Assembly (NCBI GenBank): GCA_910577045.1
Contig: CAJTLB010000005.1
Location: 124,001-188,000, forward strand
From: an uncultured Lachnospiraceae bacterium
GTDB lineage: Bacteria; Bacillota; Clostridia; Lachnospirales; Lachnospiraceae
Length of the DNA: 64,000 nucleotides
Reading direction: 5' to 3'
Within the stretch, counting starts at the first letter, position 1. Every line of letters begins with the position of its first letter. Positions 35,098-43,858 of this stretch are shown here, piece by piece. The position numbers and the translations under genes are program-made. The notes beneath the pieces are model-generated. The model saw only the letters and a list, made by a program, of their open reading frames with translations. It searched no databases and was not told where the DNA came from.

Positions 35098-35193
35098 GTA
35101 AAACAAATAATTGTATAAACATTTTATAAAATTTTTCTTTTTATTTTATAGGGATATTTGTATTATTTTGCGTCTTATTCTATAAAGATTTTT

Positions 35194-35264
35194 TGTGGAT
35201 AATGTGGATAACTACGTGCATAACTTAAATTCCTCAATCATTCGACCTTTTTTGCTGTGGATAA
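35194..35264. promoter_or_regulatory. Cluster of three perfect DnaA boxes
   Basis: TGTGGATAA (complement TTATCCACA) occurs at 35194-35202, 35203-35211 and 35256-35264, all in the same orientation, with a degenerate TTTGTGGTT just after the third. They lie in a 397-nt, very AT-rich gap (35005-35401) that holds no gene besides the hpf promoter and a terminator. No dnaA, dnaN or rpmH is nearby, so this is more likely a DnaA-binding control or titration site than a standard origin. Confidence 0.6.
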
Positions 35265-35356
35265 CTTTGTGGTTTTCTGTATATTTTTGTTGGTATTCAA
35301 TTATTTTGTATATTATTCAATTTTTCTTTTACTACTTCTGTCTGACAAAAGGACAT

Positions 35357-35386
35357 AAAAACGGACATCCTTATTTAAGGATGCCC
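35357..35386 (-). terminator. Intrinsic terminator after the NlpC/P60 gene
   Basis: On the minus strand GGGCATCCTTA and TAAGGATGTCC pair (one G-U), followed by GTTTTTA; 15 nt past the stop. Confidence 0.7.
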
Positions 35387-35401
35387 ATATTATGTCTTTT
35401 T

Positions 35402-36694
35402 TTAATCAATAATGCTTACTGCCCCATAAATTGTCCTATAATTTAAGCTGGAAATCTTAATTCCAGTACTAGGGGTACTTGCATGTACAACTTGTCCATT
35501 TCCAATATATAAAGCTACATGCCCAATTTCATTTTTATTATATGGTTCTGGATAGAAAATCAAATCTCCTGGCTGAATAGAATCCAGTGAAATAACTCGT
35601 CCATCAAAATATTGAAGGCTGGCCCTTCTTGTCAATCCATAACCAAATTCCTGATATACCAATTTCACAAAACCAGAACAATCCGTCCCACGGGAAAGAC
35701 TGTTGCCGCCATATACATATGGGCAGCCCACATATTGTAATGCAAAGGAAACTAATGCTTCACGCAGCGCTGCATTAGAAGAATCCACTGGAACAGCACT
35801 GGCTACTGTCTCTTGAGGCGCATCAGCCGCCACCTGTTCTGGTGCCCCTTCCTGCGCTTGTGCTTGGGCCTGTGCCTGGGCTTCTTGTGCTGCCCTATTT
35901 GCCTCTGCCTGGGCAGCCTGCGCTGCCTGGTAAGCCAATCTGTCTTGTTCTGCCCTGCGCCTTGCAGCTTCTTGTTCTGCAATCTTTGCCTGTTCTTCTT
36001 CAATAGAAACTGCTACATCAAATTCTACTACTACATCTAAATAATCCATAGATACCCACCCACTGGTAGAGGCATCTACCTCAATCTTTGCCCAATTATT
36101 TTCCTCTTCCATAATTACAAACTCTTCACCAAGAGGAACCATGGTTAAACAATCTGATTCAATGTCTGCTGCTGCCCTAACAAGCAATGTGGTTGTATTT
36201 ACTGTTGCAATCTTCTTTGCCAGCTCGTCCACCAACGCTTCTGCCTCTGCCCCAGTTACAAAATACTCCGCTTTAATATATCCTTCTACATTGCCAGACT
36301 CTATCCTATACCAATCATCTACACGCTCTAAAATAGTAGCAGCACAGCCATCATAAATCTTTCCTACAATTTCACAATCCGTATTTGGCATGCTCCTAAC
36401 ATTAACATAATCATTACATCTGGAAACAGCTACGTTTTCATATGCAGACACTACTTCCTCCACTGGCACTTCAGCAGGGATGCCCACCACTGGGTTCTCT
36501 AAATCTTCCTGGCTGGAAGAGGCTGTCCTTGCATAATAATTATTTAATGCTACATCCATTCCTGCTACTGGTATTTCAGCATCTGGAACCGCTGCCTCTG
36601 CTTTCATAGAAAATCCCGCTGTTAAAATGACTGATGCCATCCAGCAGGATACCAATGTATATATAAGACTTTTTCTCATCTGATTGTTTCTCAT
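35402..36694 (-). CDS. Secreted SH3-domain NlpC/P60 peptidoglycan hydrolase
   Basis: A 430-residue exported endopeptidase. A Sec signal peptide (TLVSCWMASVILTAGFS, cut after AEA) is followed by two SH3-like wall-binding domains (about 85-150 and 160-235). An Ala/Gln/Glu-rich coiled linker (about 240-300, with repeated QAQAQ units) leads to the NlpC/P60 domain. Catalytic C339 (TDCSGF), H392 (IGHVAL) and H404 (VVHAS) are intact. It should cleave D-gamma-Glu to diamino-acid bonds in stem peptides, as in cell-separation hydrolases. GGAGGG lies 6 nt before the ATG. A consensus promoter sits 66-94 nt upstream and a terminator follows, so it is a single-gene unit. Confidence 0.93.
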   Translation of the reverse strand: MRNNQMRKSLIYTLVSCWMASVILTAGFSMKAEAAVPDAEIPVAGMDVALNNYYARTASSSQEDLENPVVGIPAEVPVEEVVSAYENVAVSRCNDYVNVRSMPNTDCEIVGKIYDGCAATILERVDDWYRIESGNVEGYIKAEYFVTGAEAEALVDELAKKIATVNTTTLLVRAAADIESDCLTMVPLGEEFVIMEEENNWAKIEVDASTSGWVSMDYLDVVVEFDVAVSIEEEQAKIAEQEAARRRAEQDRLAYQAAQAAQAEANRAAQEAQAQAQAQAQEGAPEQVAADAPQETVASAVPVDSSNAALREALVSFALQYVGCPYVYGGNSLSRGTDCSGFVKLVYQEFGYGLTRRASLQYFDGRVISLDSIQPGDLIFYPEPYNKNEIGHVALYIGNGQVVHASTPSTGIKISSLNYRTIYGAVSIID

Positions 36695-36759
36695 GAATAC
36701 CCTCCGTAATTAAGTAGGTAAATTATTACAATAATTGTTACAGAATTATTACACGATTG

Positions 36760-36788
36760 ATTATAGCAAATATTTACTACCTTGTCAA
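36760..36788 (-). promoter_or_regulatory. Consensus promoter of the NlpC/P60 gene
   Basis: TTGACA, a 17-bp spacer ending TTTGC and TATAAT on the minus strand: a perfect match to the housekeeping sigma consensus. Confidence 0.8.
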
Positions 36789-36807
36789 CAGAAGGATTAA
36801 AAATTCC

Positions 36808-37605
36808 TTAAGAATTTATATATTGCTGCCCAAACCTTTTTAATACCTCTTTTAAGCCACTATCTAATACTGCCATGCCACGGTTAAAAATTTCTTCTGG
36901 GATTTTTTTATAATACGCATATGCAATCCCTCCTGCCATACATGCTATTGTATCGCTGTCTCCACCAATGGATATTGCTTTCCTTACCGCATCTTCATAG
37001 GAATTTGACTCAAAAAATGCCTGCAATGCAGGTGGCACTGAATAAGATGCCCTGCTGTTAAAAACATATGTATCACGTATTTCAGCTAGAGTAACATTAC
37101 ATGGGTATAAAAACCTCTTCTTTATATAATGGCGTATTTCATCCTTATCACAGCCTTTTTTTGCCATAAAAACTGCAGCAGCCACTGCCTGGGCACCTTT
37201 TATTGCTTCCTTATGGTGGTGTGTATAATAACAACTTTCTTTTACTTCTTGTTCTATTTTCTTTAAGGATTGGTAGGCAAATCCAATTCCGCTTACACGC
37301 ATGGCAGCACCATTTCCGTAACTCTTTTGTATATACAGACTATCTGACATTGCCCATTTTGAAAACATCTGCCCATAACCTGCATATGGATAACGTTTAT
37401 AATATTGTTTATACCATAAAGCATAACTTTTTTTAGAACTAATTTGCGAATATGGCTCATTCAATATTTTTTCTGCAACAGCTATAGACATTACTGTATC
37501 ATCTGTAAAAGTACTACCTGCCCGAAATAATTCAAATTGCTCTGTTTTTACATTATGCAATTCATAAGTAGAACCAATAATATCCCCAAATACTGCACCA
37601 TACAT
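36808..37605 (-). CDS. ADP-ribosylglycohydrolase family protein
   Basis: A 265-residue all-helical DraG/ARH-type enzyme predicted to remove ADP-ribose from proteins, nucleic acids or small molecules using two magnesium ions. Family marks are AVFGDIIGSTYE at the start, TFTDDTVMSIAVAEKIL (metal-binding Asp pair) and GGDSDTIACMAGGIAYAYY near the end; the full metal site is present. Length is typical. It lies 21 nt downstream of an acetyltransferase gene, probably co-transcribed. No ADP-ribosyltransferase gene is seen nearby, so its target is unknown. Confidence 0.9.
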   Translation of the reverse strand: MYGAVFGDIIGSTYELHNVKTEQFELFRAGSTFTDDTVMSIAVAEKILNEPYSQISSKKSYALWYKQYYKRYPYAGYGQMFSKWAMSDSLYIQKSYGNGAAMRVSGIGFAYQSLKKIEQEVKESCYYTHHHKEAIKGAQAVAAAVFMAKKGCDKDEIRHYIKKRFLYPCNVTLAEIRDTYVFNSRASYSVPPALQAFFESNSYEDAVRKAISIGGDSDTIACMAGGIAYAYYKKIPEEIFNRGMAVLDSGLKEVLKRFGQQYINS

Positions 37606-37626
37606 TTTTTAGTATCCTTTTCTTGT

Positions 37627-38397
37627 TTAGTTGCCATTCATTTTTTCCACAACTTCTTTTTGTTTTGCTGTCATCTCTACCCATGCTGGACGGAACCCAC
37701 ATTTTATAGCATTTCTAACTGATTTTATATTAGACCATGCTGCACAATAAAATGGCACCTTTCCTATAGATATTATTTCTAATGCCAGCCTGCTTGTTAA
37801 AGCTGCTGCAATTCCTTGCCTTCTATATTCTGGCAACACATCTATACCAATTTGGTACATACTATCGCAATCTGCAGAACAACCAGCTAACCCAATTAAT
37901 TTTCCTTCTTGGTAAGCACCTGCCCCAAGCATATCCAACTGCTTCCGTTTTTCACAAAGGGCATTGCTCCATTCTGGCTGGTATAATTCTTTAAAATCTT
38001 TTTGGTATAATATTTTAATTTGATAATTGCATGGCTGCTCTTTTAATTGTTGAATATCTGGAAGGAAATATTCTGCCATAAAACAAATTCTTTTTCCCTT
38101 TTGTTGCAACATATCATTTAATACATGGAAATTTGGCGTTTCAAAGCAATGTTCTATGGAATATTTATTAATATATGCTGTTACCCCATCTATAAACTCT
38201 TCTGCTACAGAGGCAACAATATTATTCCCATAAGAAACTAAATTACATACAAATGGTAATTCCAAATACCTCCTGGCTTTCTTATGTTCCTTTGAAACTA
38301 CTACGACATTTGTAGTTTTACTAAAATCATTTGGGCTGCAATTATTATCATAGGCAGACTGCTGCATTGCTATTTCCCATATTTCTTTATTTGTCAT
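37627..38397 (-). CDS. GNAT family N-acetyltransferase
   Basis: A 256-residue protein whose C-terminal 100 residues form a GNAT domain: MYQIGIDVLPEYRRQGIAAA holds the acetyl-CoA binding loop (RRQGIA), then LTSRLALEIISIGKVPFY and a final CGFRPAWVEMTAKQ. The N-terminal half (about 1-140) has no motif I know and is probably a degenerate GNAT-like or substrate domain, as in other two-part acetyltransferases. A short gap of 21 nt separates it from the ADP-ribosylglycohydrolase gene. Substrate unknown. Confidence 0.82.
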   Translation of the reverse strand: MTNKEIWEIAMQQSAYDNNCSPNDFSKTTNVVVVSKEHKKARRYLELPFVCNLVSYGNNIVASVAEEFIDGVTAYINKYSIEHCFETPNFHVLNDMLQQKGKRICFMAEYFLPDIQQLKEQPCNYQIKILYQKDFKELYQPEWSNALCEKRKQLDMLGAGAYQEGKLIGLAGCSADCDSMYQIGIDVLPEYRRQGIAAALTSRLALEIISIGKVPFYCAAWSNIKSVRNAIKCGFRPAWVEMTAKQKEVVEKMNGN

Positions 38398-38460
38398 ACT
38401 TATTCCTCCTGCTTTCCTAGTTTAAAACCTCTTATTTTCTTATTAACCTTAATTCTCAAC

Positions 38461-39144
38461 TTATTCTACTAAAACAAATTGCCCTATTCCCTGATTCCAA
38501 ATTAATATTTCTAAAATATCTTCCGGGCTTGTTATTTCTTCTTTTGTTGTTACAATTAATGAATTGTCATCCACAAAAGAAAGATATCCCTTATCTAAAT
38601 CCACATTACTTATTGGAAGTTCTATCCACTTTCCGTCTTTAATCGCATAAAGTTGGGCCTCTTGTGTTGATATGCCTTGATATGTTGTTGTGCCTAAAAA
38701 TAATACTCTATTTTCTCCACTATTTGTATGTAAACAATTAATAATTACTTTATCTGCTGCAAACTCATGGTATGCGACTACTTCCATAGAATCTGCTGAT
38801 AAAAGAAGCCCTGCCGTGCGATCAAGCCCTCCCGCATGAGGCGTATTCTGCAACTTACATAACACCAATATTTCATCTACTTTTTGTGGGGCTGATTCTT
38901 TTTGCGAATTTACATCCTTTTGTGAAAAAGAACCATAATAAATCTGATCTATTACAATATCTGACCTATTAATACTTGTATCCTCTACATTTTCTTTCAC
39001 TTTATCTATAATCCAATTATTTATTTCAGCAAACATCTCCGCATAAGAAGTCTCTTTTGCAGCTATACAAGATGAACAAAATATGGTTGCCAATAATACA
39101 AACCCAAAAACTATCCCTGCTTTATTTTTTATTTTAACTATCAT
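38461..39144 (-). CDS. Predicted exported protein of unknown function
   Basis: A 227-residue protein. The N-terminus (VKIKNKAGIVFGFVLLATIF, then CSSCIAA) is a signal peptide, possibly of the lipoprotein kind because a cysteine follows the hydrophobic core, though the lipobox is not canonical. The mature part is mixed alpha/beta with many short beta strands (IDQIYYGSFS, DEILVLCKLQNTP, MEVVAYHEFAADKVIINC, NSLIVTTKEEI) and no catalytic motif I can see. It lies alone between the acetyltransferase and the polyphosphate enzyme. I do not recognise the family. Confidence 0.65.
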   Translation of the reverse strand: MIVKIKNKAGIVFGFVLLATIFCSSCIAAKETSYAEMFAEINNWIIDKVKENVEDTSINRSDIVIDQIYYGSFSQKDVNSQKESAPQKVDEILVLCKLQNTPHAGGLDRTAGLLLSADSMEVVAYHEFAADKVIINCLHTNSGENRVLFLGTTTYQGISTQEAQLYAIKDGKWIELPISNVDLDKGYLSFVDDNSLIVTTKEEITSPEDILEILIWNQGIGQFVLVE

Positions 39145-39222
39145 TTTATTTTTCTCCTTGCTTCTCCACCATACAATTTTTTAACTATTTTTTCTATTTT
39201 TATTTTCTTCATACTAATATAG

Positions 39223-39252
39223 AAAATAGGCAGGCAGCACCAGCCGCCTGCC
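39223..39252 (-). terminator. Intrinsic terminator after pap
   Basis: On the minus strand GGCAGGCGGC and GCTGCCTGCC pair over 10 bp (one G-U) with loop TGGT, followed by TATTTTC. Confidence 0.75.
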
Positions 39253-39265
39253 CATTTCTTCCTTT

Positions 39266-40756
39266 TTACTTCTTTCTTTTCTCTATTTCTTTTTCCATTG
39301 CTTCTACTACCGTTTTCAATACTTTTACCCTAGCATAATATTTTGAATTTGCCTCTACAATTTCCCATGGTGCATAGGTAGTTGAGGTACGGACTAACAT
39401 TTCATCAACGGCTTTCTCATATTCATCCCATTTTTCTCTATTCCGCCAGTCTTCATCTGTAATTTTCCATTGCTTCGCCGGGTTTTCCATACGTTCTTTA
39501 AACCGTCTTTCTTGTTCGTCTTTATCAATATGGAGCCAGAATTTTAATACAATACAGCCAGAATTTGTTAAATGTTCTTCCATTTCATTAATTTCTTGGT
39601 ATGCCCGTTTCCATTCTGCCTCGCTGCAAAAACCTTCAATCCGTTCTACCATAACCCTGCCATACCATGTCCGGTCAAATATAGCAATATGCCCTGCTTT
39701 TGGCATATTATTCCAAAAACGCCACAGATAATGATGGGCCTTCTCTGTGTCATTTGGTGAAGCCGTTGGGTTTACTTGGTACCCCCTTGGGTCCATATGG
39801 CTGGTAAGCCGTTTAATAGCCCCGCCCTTCCCGCCGGCATCCCAGCCTTCGAAGCAAATTACTACGGGAATTCTCAGCCGATATAACTCACTATGCAGTA
39901 TTTCCATTTTCTTTTGTAAGGAATCCAATTTTTGTTTATATTCTTTATTACTTAATGCCTTTGATAAATCAACCCCAGATAATACCCCACTCTTATATTT
40001 ATCTACTACTTTTGCTGCCTTTTTCTCACTTTTTGTAAGCGCAGCCTTCTTTTCCAATTCTTTCTCTAACCTAGCTGTTACAGAAGAAATAATTTTTAAT
40101 GCCGCATAATTTTTATCCATTGCCTCCACAATAACCCAAGGCGCATAATCCATATCCGTTTTTTCTAGCATTTCTTCATTTATTTTCAAATATTCACTAT
40201 ATTCCTTATTTCTTTTCCAGTCTGCCTCTGTCACTTTCCATGCTGTCTCTTTAGAATCCTCTAAAAGCTTAAAACGCTTTTTTTGTTCTTCCTTTGATAT
40301 ATACAAGAAAAACTTTATAATCACTGTGCCATCGTCTGTAAGCTGGCGTTCAAAGGAAAGAATATCATGAAAAGCGCTTGGCAATTCCTCTTTTTTTGTA
40401 ATTTTATCAAACCTATCTACTAATACCCTTCTGTACCAGCTCCGGTCAAATATAGCAAACCTGCCCTTTGCAGGAATCTTTGTCCAATAACGCCATAAAA
40501 ATGGATGCAGCCTTTCATCCTCTGATTCCTTGTTACTTGTATAAACAGAAAACCCTCTTGGGTCCATTGCTTGGATTAAACGGTTAATTTGTGTCCCCTT
40601 GCCCGCCGCACCAAATCCTTCAAATACAATAATTACCGGAATCCCGGCTTCCTTACACTGTCTTTGTAAAACAGAAAGTTTTGCACTCTCTTCCTCAAGC
40701 CTTGCTTTATACTCCTTCCCTTGGCATTTCTTTTTTAAATCAATTTTTTCCAGCAT
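39266..40756 (-). CDS. pap: Polyphosphate:AMP phosphotransferase (two PPK2 domains)
   Basis: A 496-residue PPK2-family enzyme predicted to phosphorylate AMP to ADP with polyphosphate. Two tandem kinase domains are seen, each with a P-loop and lid. Domain 1 has FEGFGAAGKGTQINRL (about 45-60), then FAIFDRSWYRRVLVDR. Domain 2 has FEGWDAGGKGGAIKRL (about 303-318), then IAIFDRTWYGRVMVER. Both halves keep the Walker lysine and the DRxWY aspartate, whereas in some relatives only the C-terminal half is thought to be active. AAGGAGG stands before the ATG. It is a single-gene unit with a terminator, divergent from the methyltransferase. Confidence 0.9.
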   Translation of the reverse strand: MLEKIDLKKKCQGKEYKARLEEESAKLSVLQRQCKEAGIPVIIVFEGFGAAGKGTQINRLIQAMDPRGFSVYTSNKESEDERLHPFLWRYWTKIPAKGRFAIFDRSWYRRVLVDRFDKITKKEELPSAFHDILSFERQLTDDGTVIIKFFLYISKEEQKKRFKLLEDSKETAWKVTEADWKRNKEYSEYLKINEEMLEKTDMDYAPWVIVEAMDKNYAALKIISSVTARLEKELEKKAALTKSEKKAAKVVDKYKSGVLSGVDLSKALSNKEYKQKLDSLQKKMEILHSELYRLRIPVVICFEGWDAGGKGGAIKRLTSHMDPRGYQVNPTASPNDTEKAHHYLWRFWNNMPKAGHIAIFDRTWYGRVMVERIEGFCSEAEWKRAYQEINEMEEHLTNSGCIVLKFWLHIDKDEQERRFKERMENPAKQWKITDEDWRNREKWDEYEKAVDEMLVRTSTTYAPWEIVEANSKYYARVKVLKTVVEAMEKEIEKRKK

Positions 40757-40866
40757 AGTAGAGTCCTCCTTGTTCTTTTATTCTCTCCGCAAAATAAACT
40801 GTTATCCTTATTTTACTATAAAATTGAGAAAAATAATAGAAAATTTTACAAAACTTTCCTGCTAGA

Positions 40867-40896
40867 TTGACAGTCTTACGACATCTATGATATAAT
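40867..40896 (+). promoter_or_regulatory. Promoter of the methyltransferase gene
   Basis: TTGACA, an 18-bp spacer ending TATGA, and TATAAT; AGAAAGGA lies before ATG 40929. Confidence 0.75.
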
Positions 40897-40928
40897 GGCT
40901 CCAATTATCTTTAGAAAGGACTATTATT

Positions 40929-41792
40929 ATGTGGGTTGCAAATGAATGGAAGGACTATGAAGTACTGGACACCTCAGAAGGAGAAAAATTAGAGCGTTGG
41001 GGAGATTTTTTATTAGTGCGTCCCGATCCACAAGTTATTTGGAATACCCCTAAAAGCCATAAGGGTTGGCAGACTAAAAATGCACACTATCACCGCAGTA
41101 ATAAAGGAGGCGGCGAATGGGAATTTTTCCATCTGCCAGAACAATGGTCTATTTCTTATAAAGGCTTAACATTCCATTTAAAACCCTTTAGTTTTAAACA
41201 TACTGGCCTATTCCCTGAACAAGCTACTAACTGGGATTGGTTTTCTAATAAAATCCGGCTTGCCAAACGGCAAATCCGGGTGCTAAACTTATTTGCCTAT
41301 ACGGGTGGGGCCACAATTGCCGCTGCAAAAGCTGGCGCAAATGTTACACATGTAGATGCCTCTAAAGGAATGGTCGCATGGGCAAAAGAAAATGCACTAT
41401 CAAGCGGCCTTGCCAACGCACCTATCCGTTGGATCGTAGATGACTGTATTAAATTTGTGGAACGTGAAATCCGCCGCGGCAGCCATTATGATGCGATTAT
41501 TATGGACCCTCCTTCTTATGGCAGGGGCCCTAAAGGAGAAATTTGGAAAATAGAAGATGCTATTTATCCTCTGGTACAATTATGTACAAAACTATTATCA
41601 GAGCAGCCTCTCTTTTTCTTAATCAACTCTTATACCACTGGGTTTGCCCCCTCTGTATTAAGTTACTTGCTTGGTTGTGAAGTAGTACCTAAATTTGGTG
41701 GCAATGTATATGCAGACGAAGTGGGGCTTCCTGTTACAGAATCTGGCTTAGTGCTTCCCTGCGGTTCCTCTGGAAGATGGGAATGGGAATAA
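40929..41792 (+). CDS. Class I SAM-dependent methyltransferase (RlmI-like)
   Basis: A 287-residue methyltransferase. The N-terminal third (about 1-110) is unlike a PUA domain, and the catalytic core follows: motif I VLNLFAYTGGATIAAAKAG, motif II VTHVDASKGMVAWAKEN, and the acceptor motif IIMDPPSYGRGPKGEIW near residue 195. DPPSYGRG is shared with RlmI/YccW-type 23S rRNA cytosine methyltransferases and with their relatives of unknown target. No catalytic TCS cysteine of the m5C group is obvious, so the base or protein modified is open. It has its own consensus promoter and ends 3 nt from the convergent AI-2E gene. Confidence 0.85.
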   Translation: MWVANEWKDYEVLDTSEGEKLERWGDFLLVRPDPQVIWNTPKSHKGWQTKNAHYHRSNKGGGEWEFFHLPEQWSISYKGLTFHLKPFSFKHTGLFPEQATNWDWFSNKIRLAKRQIRVLNLFAYTGGATIAAAKAGANVTHVDASKGMVAWAKENALSSGLANAPIRWIVDDCIKFVEREIRRGSHYDAIIMDPPSYGRGPKGEIWKIEDAIYPLVQLCTKLLSEQPLFFLINSYTTGFAPSVLSYLLGCEVVPKFGGNVYADEVGLPVTESGLVLPCGSSGRWEWE

Positions 41793-41795
41793 TCC

Positions 41796-43109
41796 TCATT
41801 CCTTTTTCTCTTTTTCCTCTGTTTCTTTTTCTTTCTTCCTTATTTTTTTAAACAGCCCATCTTTTTCCTCTGCTCCTTTTTGATAAATTAACATGTTATT
41901 TTTATTAATATATTCTACTGTACAATAATCAGAAGATGCCACTGGCAAATTTTTCTTTCGAAGCAGCCATTCTGTAAAGGTTTTCACAATATAATAAATT
42001 ACTGCAAATACAGGTACTCCTAACAGCATACCCGCAAACCCAAATAAACCACCACCAAGCAAAATAGAAAATACTACCCAAAATGCTGACAGGCCTGTAG
42101 AATCCCCTAATATCTTAGGCCCTAGAATATTCCCATCTACTTGTTGTAATGCCACAATAAATATTACAAAATAAATCCCTTGTTTCCAGTCTACTAAAAA
42201 AATCAGCAATGCGCTTGGTATTGCACCTATATATGGGCCAAAAAATGGAATAATATTTGTTACCCCTACAATTACGCTTACTAAAACAGTATATGGGGTC
42301 TTCATAAGATATAAGCCAATAAAGCAAATAATCCCTATAATTAATGAATCAATTAACTTTCCTGAAATAAACCCGCCAAAAATACGGTTGCTTTGGCGCA
42401 ACACCGTTAATACATTATTTGCTAAATGAGGTTTTAAAACGGCATAAAGCATTTTCTTCCCCTGCCCAATAAATTTCTCTTTACTCATTAAAACATAAAC
42501 AGAAACAATAATCCCAATTAACATATTAAAAAAATAATTAAATACGCCAATAATCCCATTCGTCAGCCTAGATAAGAAAATATTTAATTGTGGCAAAAGC
42601 TCTGTGCTAACCCAAGCCTCTAAATGCTGCATAACTCTTCCATACGCTTCATCGGAAAGCATCTGCATCTCTGGATGATCTTCTAAAAGGCCCTCTACAG
42701 ATTTTTGTACCTGCCTAATATAAGAAGGAAAAGAATCAATAATCACTGCTATACTTTCTGCCAGCCTTGGCAATACCAAAACTAATAAACCACTAATTGT
42801 TATAATGGCAATTAATAATGCAATTAAGACAGAACAGCCTTTTGCAATTTTTTTTACATGGCTTTTATTTTCTAAATGCTCCCCCAATACTACATTTAAT
42901 TTACGGTTCCAGAAATTCGCAATTGGCCCCAATAAATAAGCAATTACCAACCCATAAATCACTGGCGACAAAATCTTTATAATTTTCCCAAATAACAGCC
43001 CAACGCTATTTAACCGGAAAATAAAAAAGAAAAATAAAACACTAGCTGCCACTACACAAAATGCGGTTATTCCCCATATGGCATATTGTTTATGGTCGTC
43101 TTTAAACAT
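41796..43109 (-). CDS. AI-2E family membrane protein, copy 2
   Basis: A 437-residue member of the AI-2E/PerM superfamily. An N-terminal helix pair (AIWGITAFCVVAASVLFFF and IKILSPVIYGLVIAYLLG) is followed by VLIALLIAIITISGLLVLV, a long amphipathic stretch, and the signature core TNIIPFFGPYIGAIPSALL, NILGPKILGDSTGL and GLFGFAGMLLGVPVFAVIY. The charged C-terminal tail (EKDGLFKKIRKKEKETEEK) is longer than in copy 1 at 16.9-18.1 kb. Function is not assignable among the known activities of the family. The ATG at 43109 has AGGAGG 7 nt upstream; a longer frame to 43145 does not. Confidence 0.85.
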   Translation of the reverse strand: MFKDDHKQYAIWGITAFCVVAASVLFFFFIFRLNSVGLLFGKIIKILSPVIYGLVIAYLLGPIANFWNRKLNVVLGEHLENKSHVKKIAKGCSVLIALLIAIITISGLLVLVLPRLAESIAVIIDSFPSYIRQVQKSVEGLLEDHPEMQMLSDEAYGRVMQHLEAWVSTELLPQLNIFLSRLTNGIIGVFNYFFNMLIGIIVSVYVLMSKEKFIGQGKKMLYAVLKPHLANNVLTVLRQSNRIFGGFISGKLIDSLIIGIICFIGLYLMKTPYTVLVSVIVGVTNIIPFFGPYIGAIPSALLIFLVDWKQGIYFVIFIVALQQVDGNILGPKILGDSTGLSAFWVVFSILLGGGLFGFAGMLLGVPVFAVIYYIVKTFTEWLLRKKNLPVASSDYCTVEYINKNNMLIYQKGAEEKDGLFKKIRKKEKETEEKEKKE

Positions 43110-43252
43110 ATTTTTTCCTCCTAAGCACGAAATATTTCCATCCATATCTTATATTTTACCTTCAAAAGTAATTTCCGTCAAATTTTTAGTAAAAAGAATT
43201 TCATAATCCACTCTATTAGTTAATACAGATAATTTGTACTATGAATGTTTAC

Positions 43253-43281
43253 TTTACGAATTCATTATTTCATGGTACTAT
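43253..43281 (+). promoter_or_regulatory. Promoter of the hydCBA operon
   Basis: TTTACG, a 17-bp spacer ending TGG (extended -10) and TACTAT, 62 nt before the hydC ATG. No regulator site was recognised in the 230-nt gap. Confidence 0.55.
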
Positions 43282-43342
43282 AGTTGTATGAAGATTTATA
43301 GAAATATCAAAATATTCCAAATTTAGCAAAGGAGGAAACAAA

Positions 43343-43858
43343 ATGTCTGAAACACCCCTTCATCCATTTAAGGGAACCCCAGCGCAAAAACGCCAACTTG
43401 AAGAAGTGATTGAACGGCATCTAAACCAACCTGGCGGCCTTATGCCAGTTCTTCAGGAAGCCCAAGAAATCTATGGGTATTTGCCTATTGAAGTCCAAAC
43501 AATGGTTGCAGATGGCTTATCGATTTCCCTTTCTGAAGTTTATGGCGTGGCTACGTTTTACTCCCAATTCTCCTTAACCCCAAAAGGAGAAAACCGGATT
43601 AGTGTCTGCCTCGGTACTGCCTGTTATGTAAAAGGTGCTGATAGAATACTGGCTGCCATTGAAAAGAAACTTGGCATTAAATCGGGGGAATGTACGCCAG
43701 ACGGGCTTTTTTCCTTGGATTCTACCCGTTGTATCGGCGCATGTGGCCTTGCACCAGTTATTATGATCAATGATGATGTGTATGGCAGGGTAACGCCAGA
43801 CCAAATTGACCAGATCATTGATAGTTATGCCTTAAAGAAGGGAGGGAAAGCCGGATGA
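43343..43858 (+). CDS. hydC: NuoE-like subunit of NAD-linked [FeFe] hydrogenase
   Basis: Thioredoxin-like [2Fe-2S] protein of 171 residues. The cluster ligands are C89 and C94 (CLGTAC) and C130 and C134 (CIGAC). The helical N-terminus (VIERHLNQPGGLMPVLQEA, then GYLPIEVQTMVADGL) is as in NuoE and HydC. It passes electrons between the flavin subunit and the hydrogenase subunit in trimeric electron-bifurcating or NAD(P)-reducing hydrogenases. AGGAGG stands before the ATG. It is the first gene of a three-gene operon and overlaps hydB by 4 nt (ATGA-type coupling). Confidence 0.9.
   Translation: MSETPLHPFKGTPAQKRQLEEVIERHLNQPGGLMPVLQEAQEIYGYLPIEVQTMVADGLSISLSEVYGVATFYSQFSLTPKGENRISVCLGTACYVKGADRILAAIEKKLGIKSGECTPDGLFSLDSTRCIGACGLAPVIMINDDVYGRVTPDQIDQIIDSYALKKGGKAG

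Noticed and set aside
35803..36003. 66-codon minus-strand frame rich in Gln and Arg
   Set aside because: An alternative frame of the Ala/Gln repeat linker of the NlpC/P60 protein.
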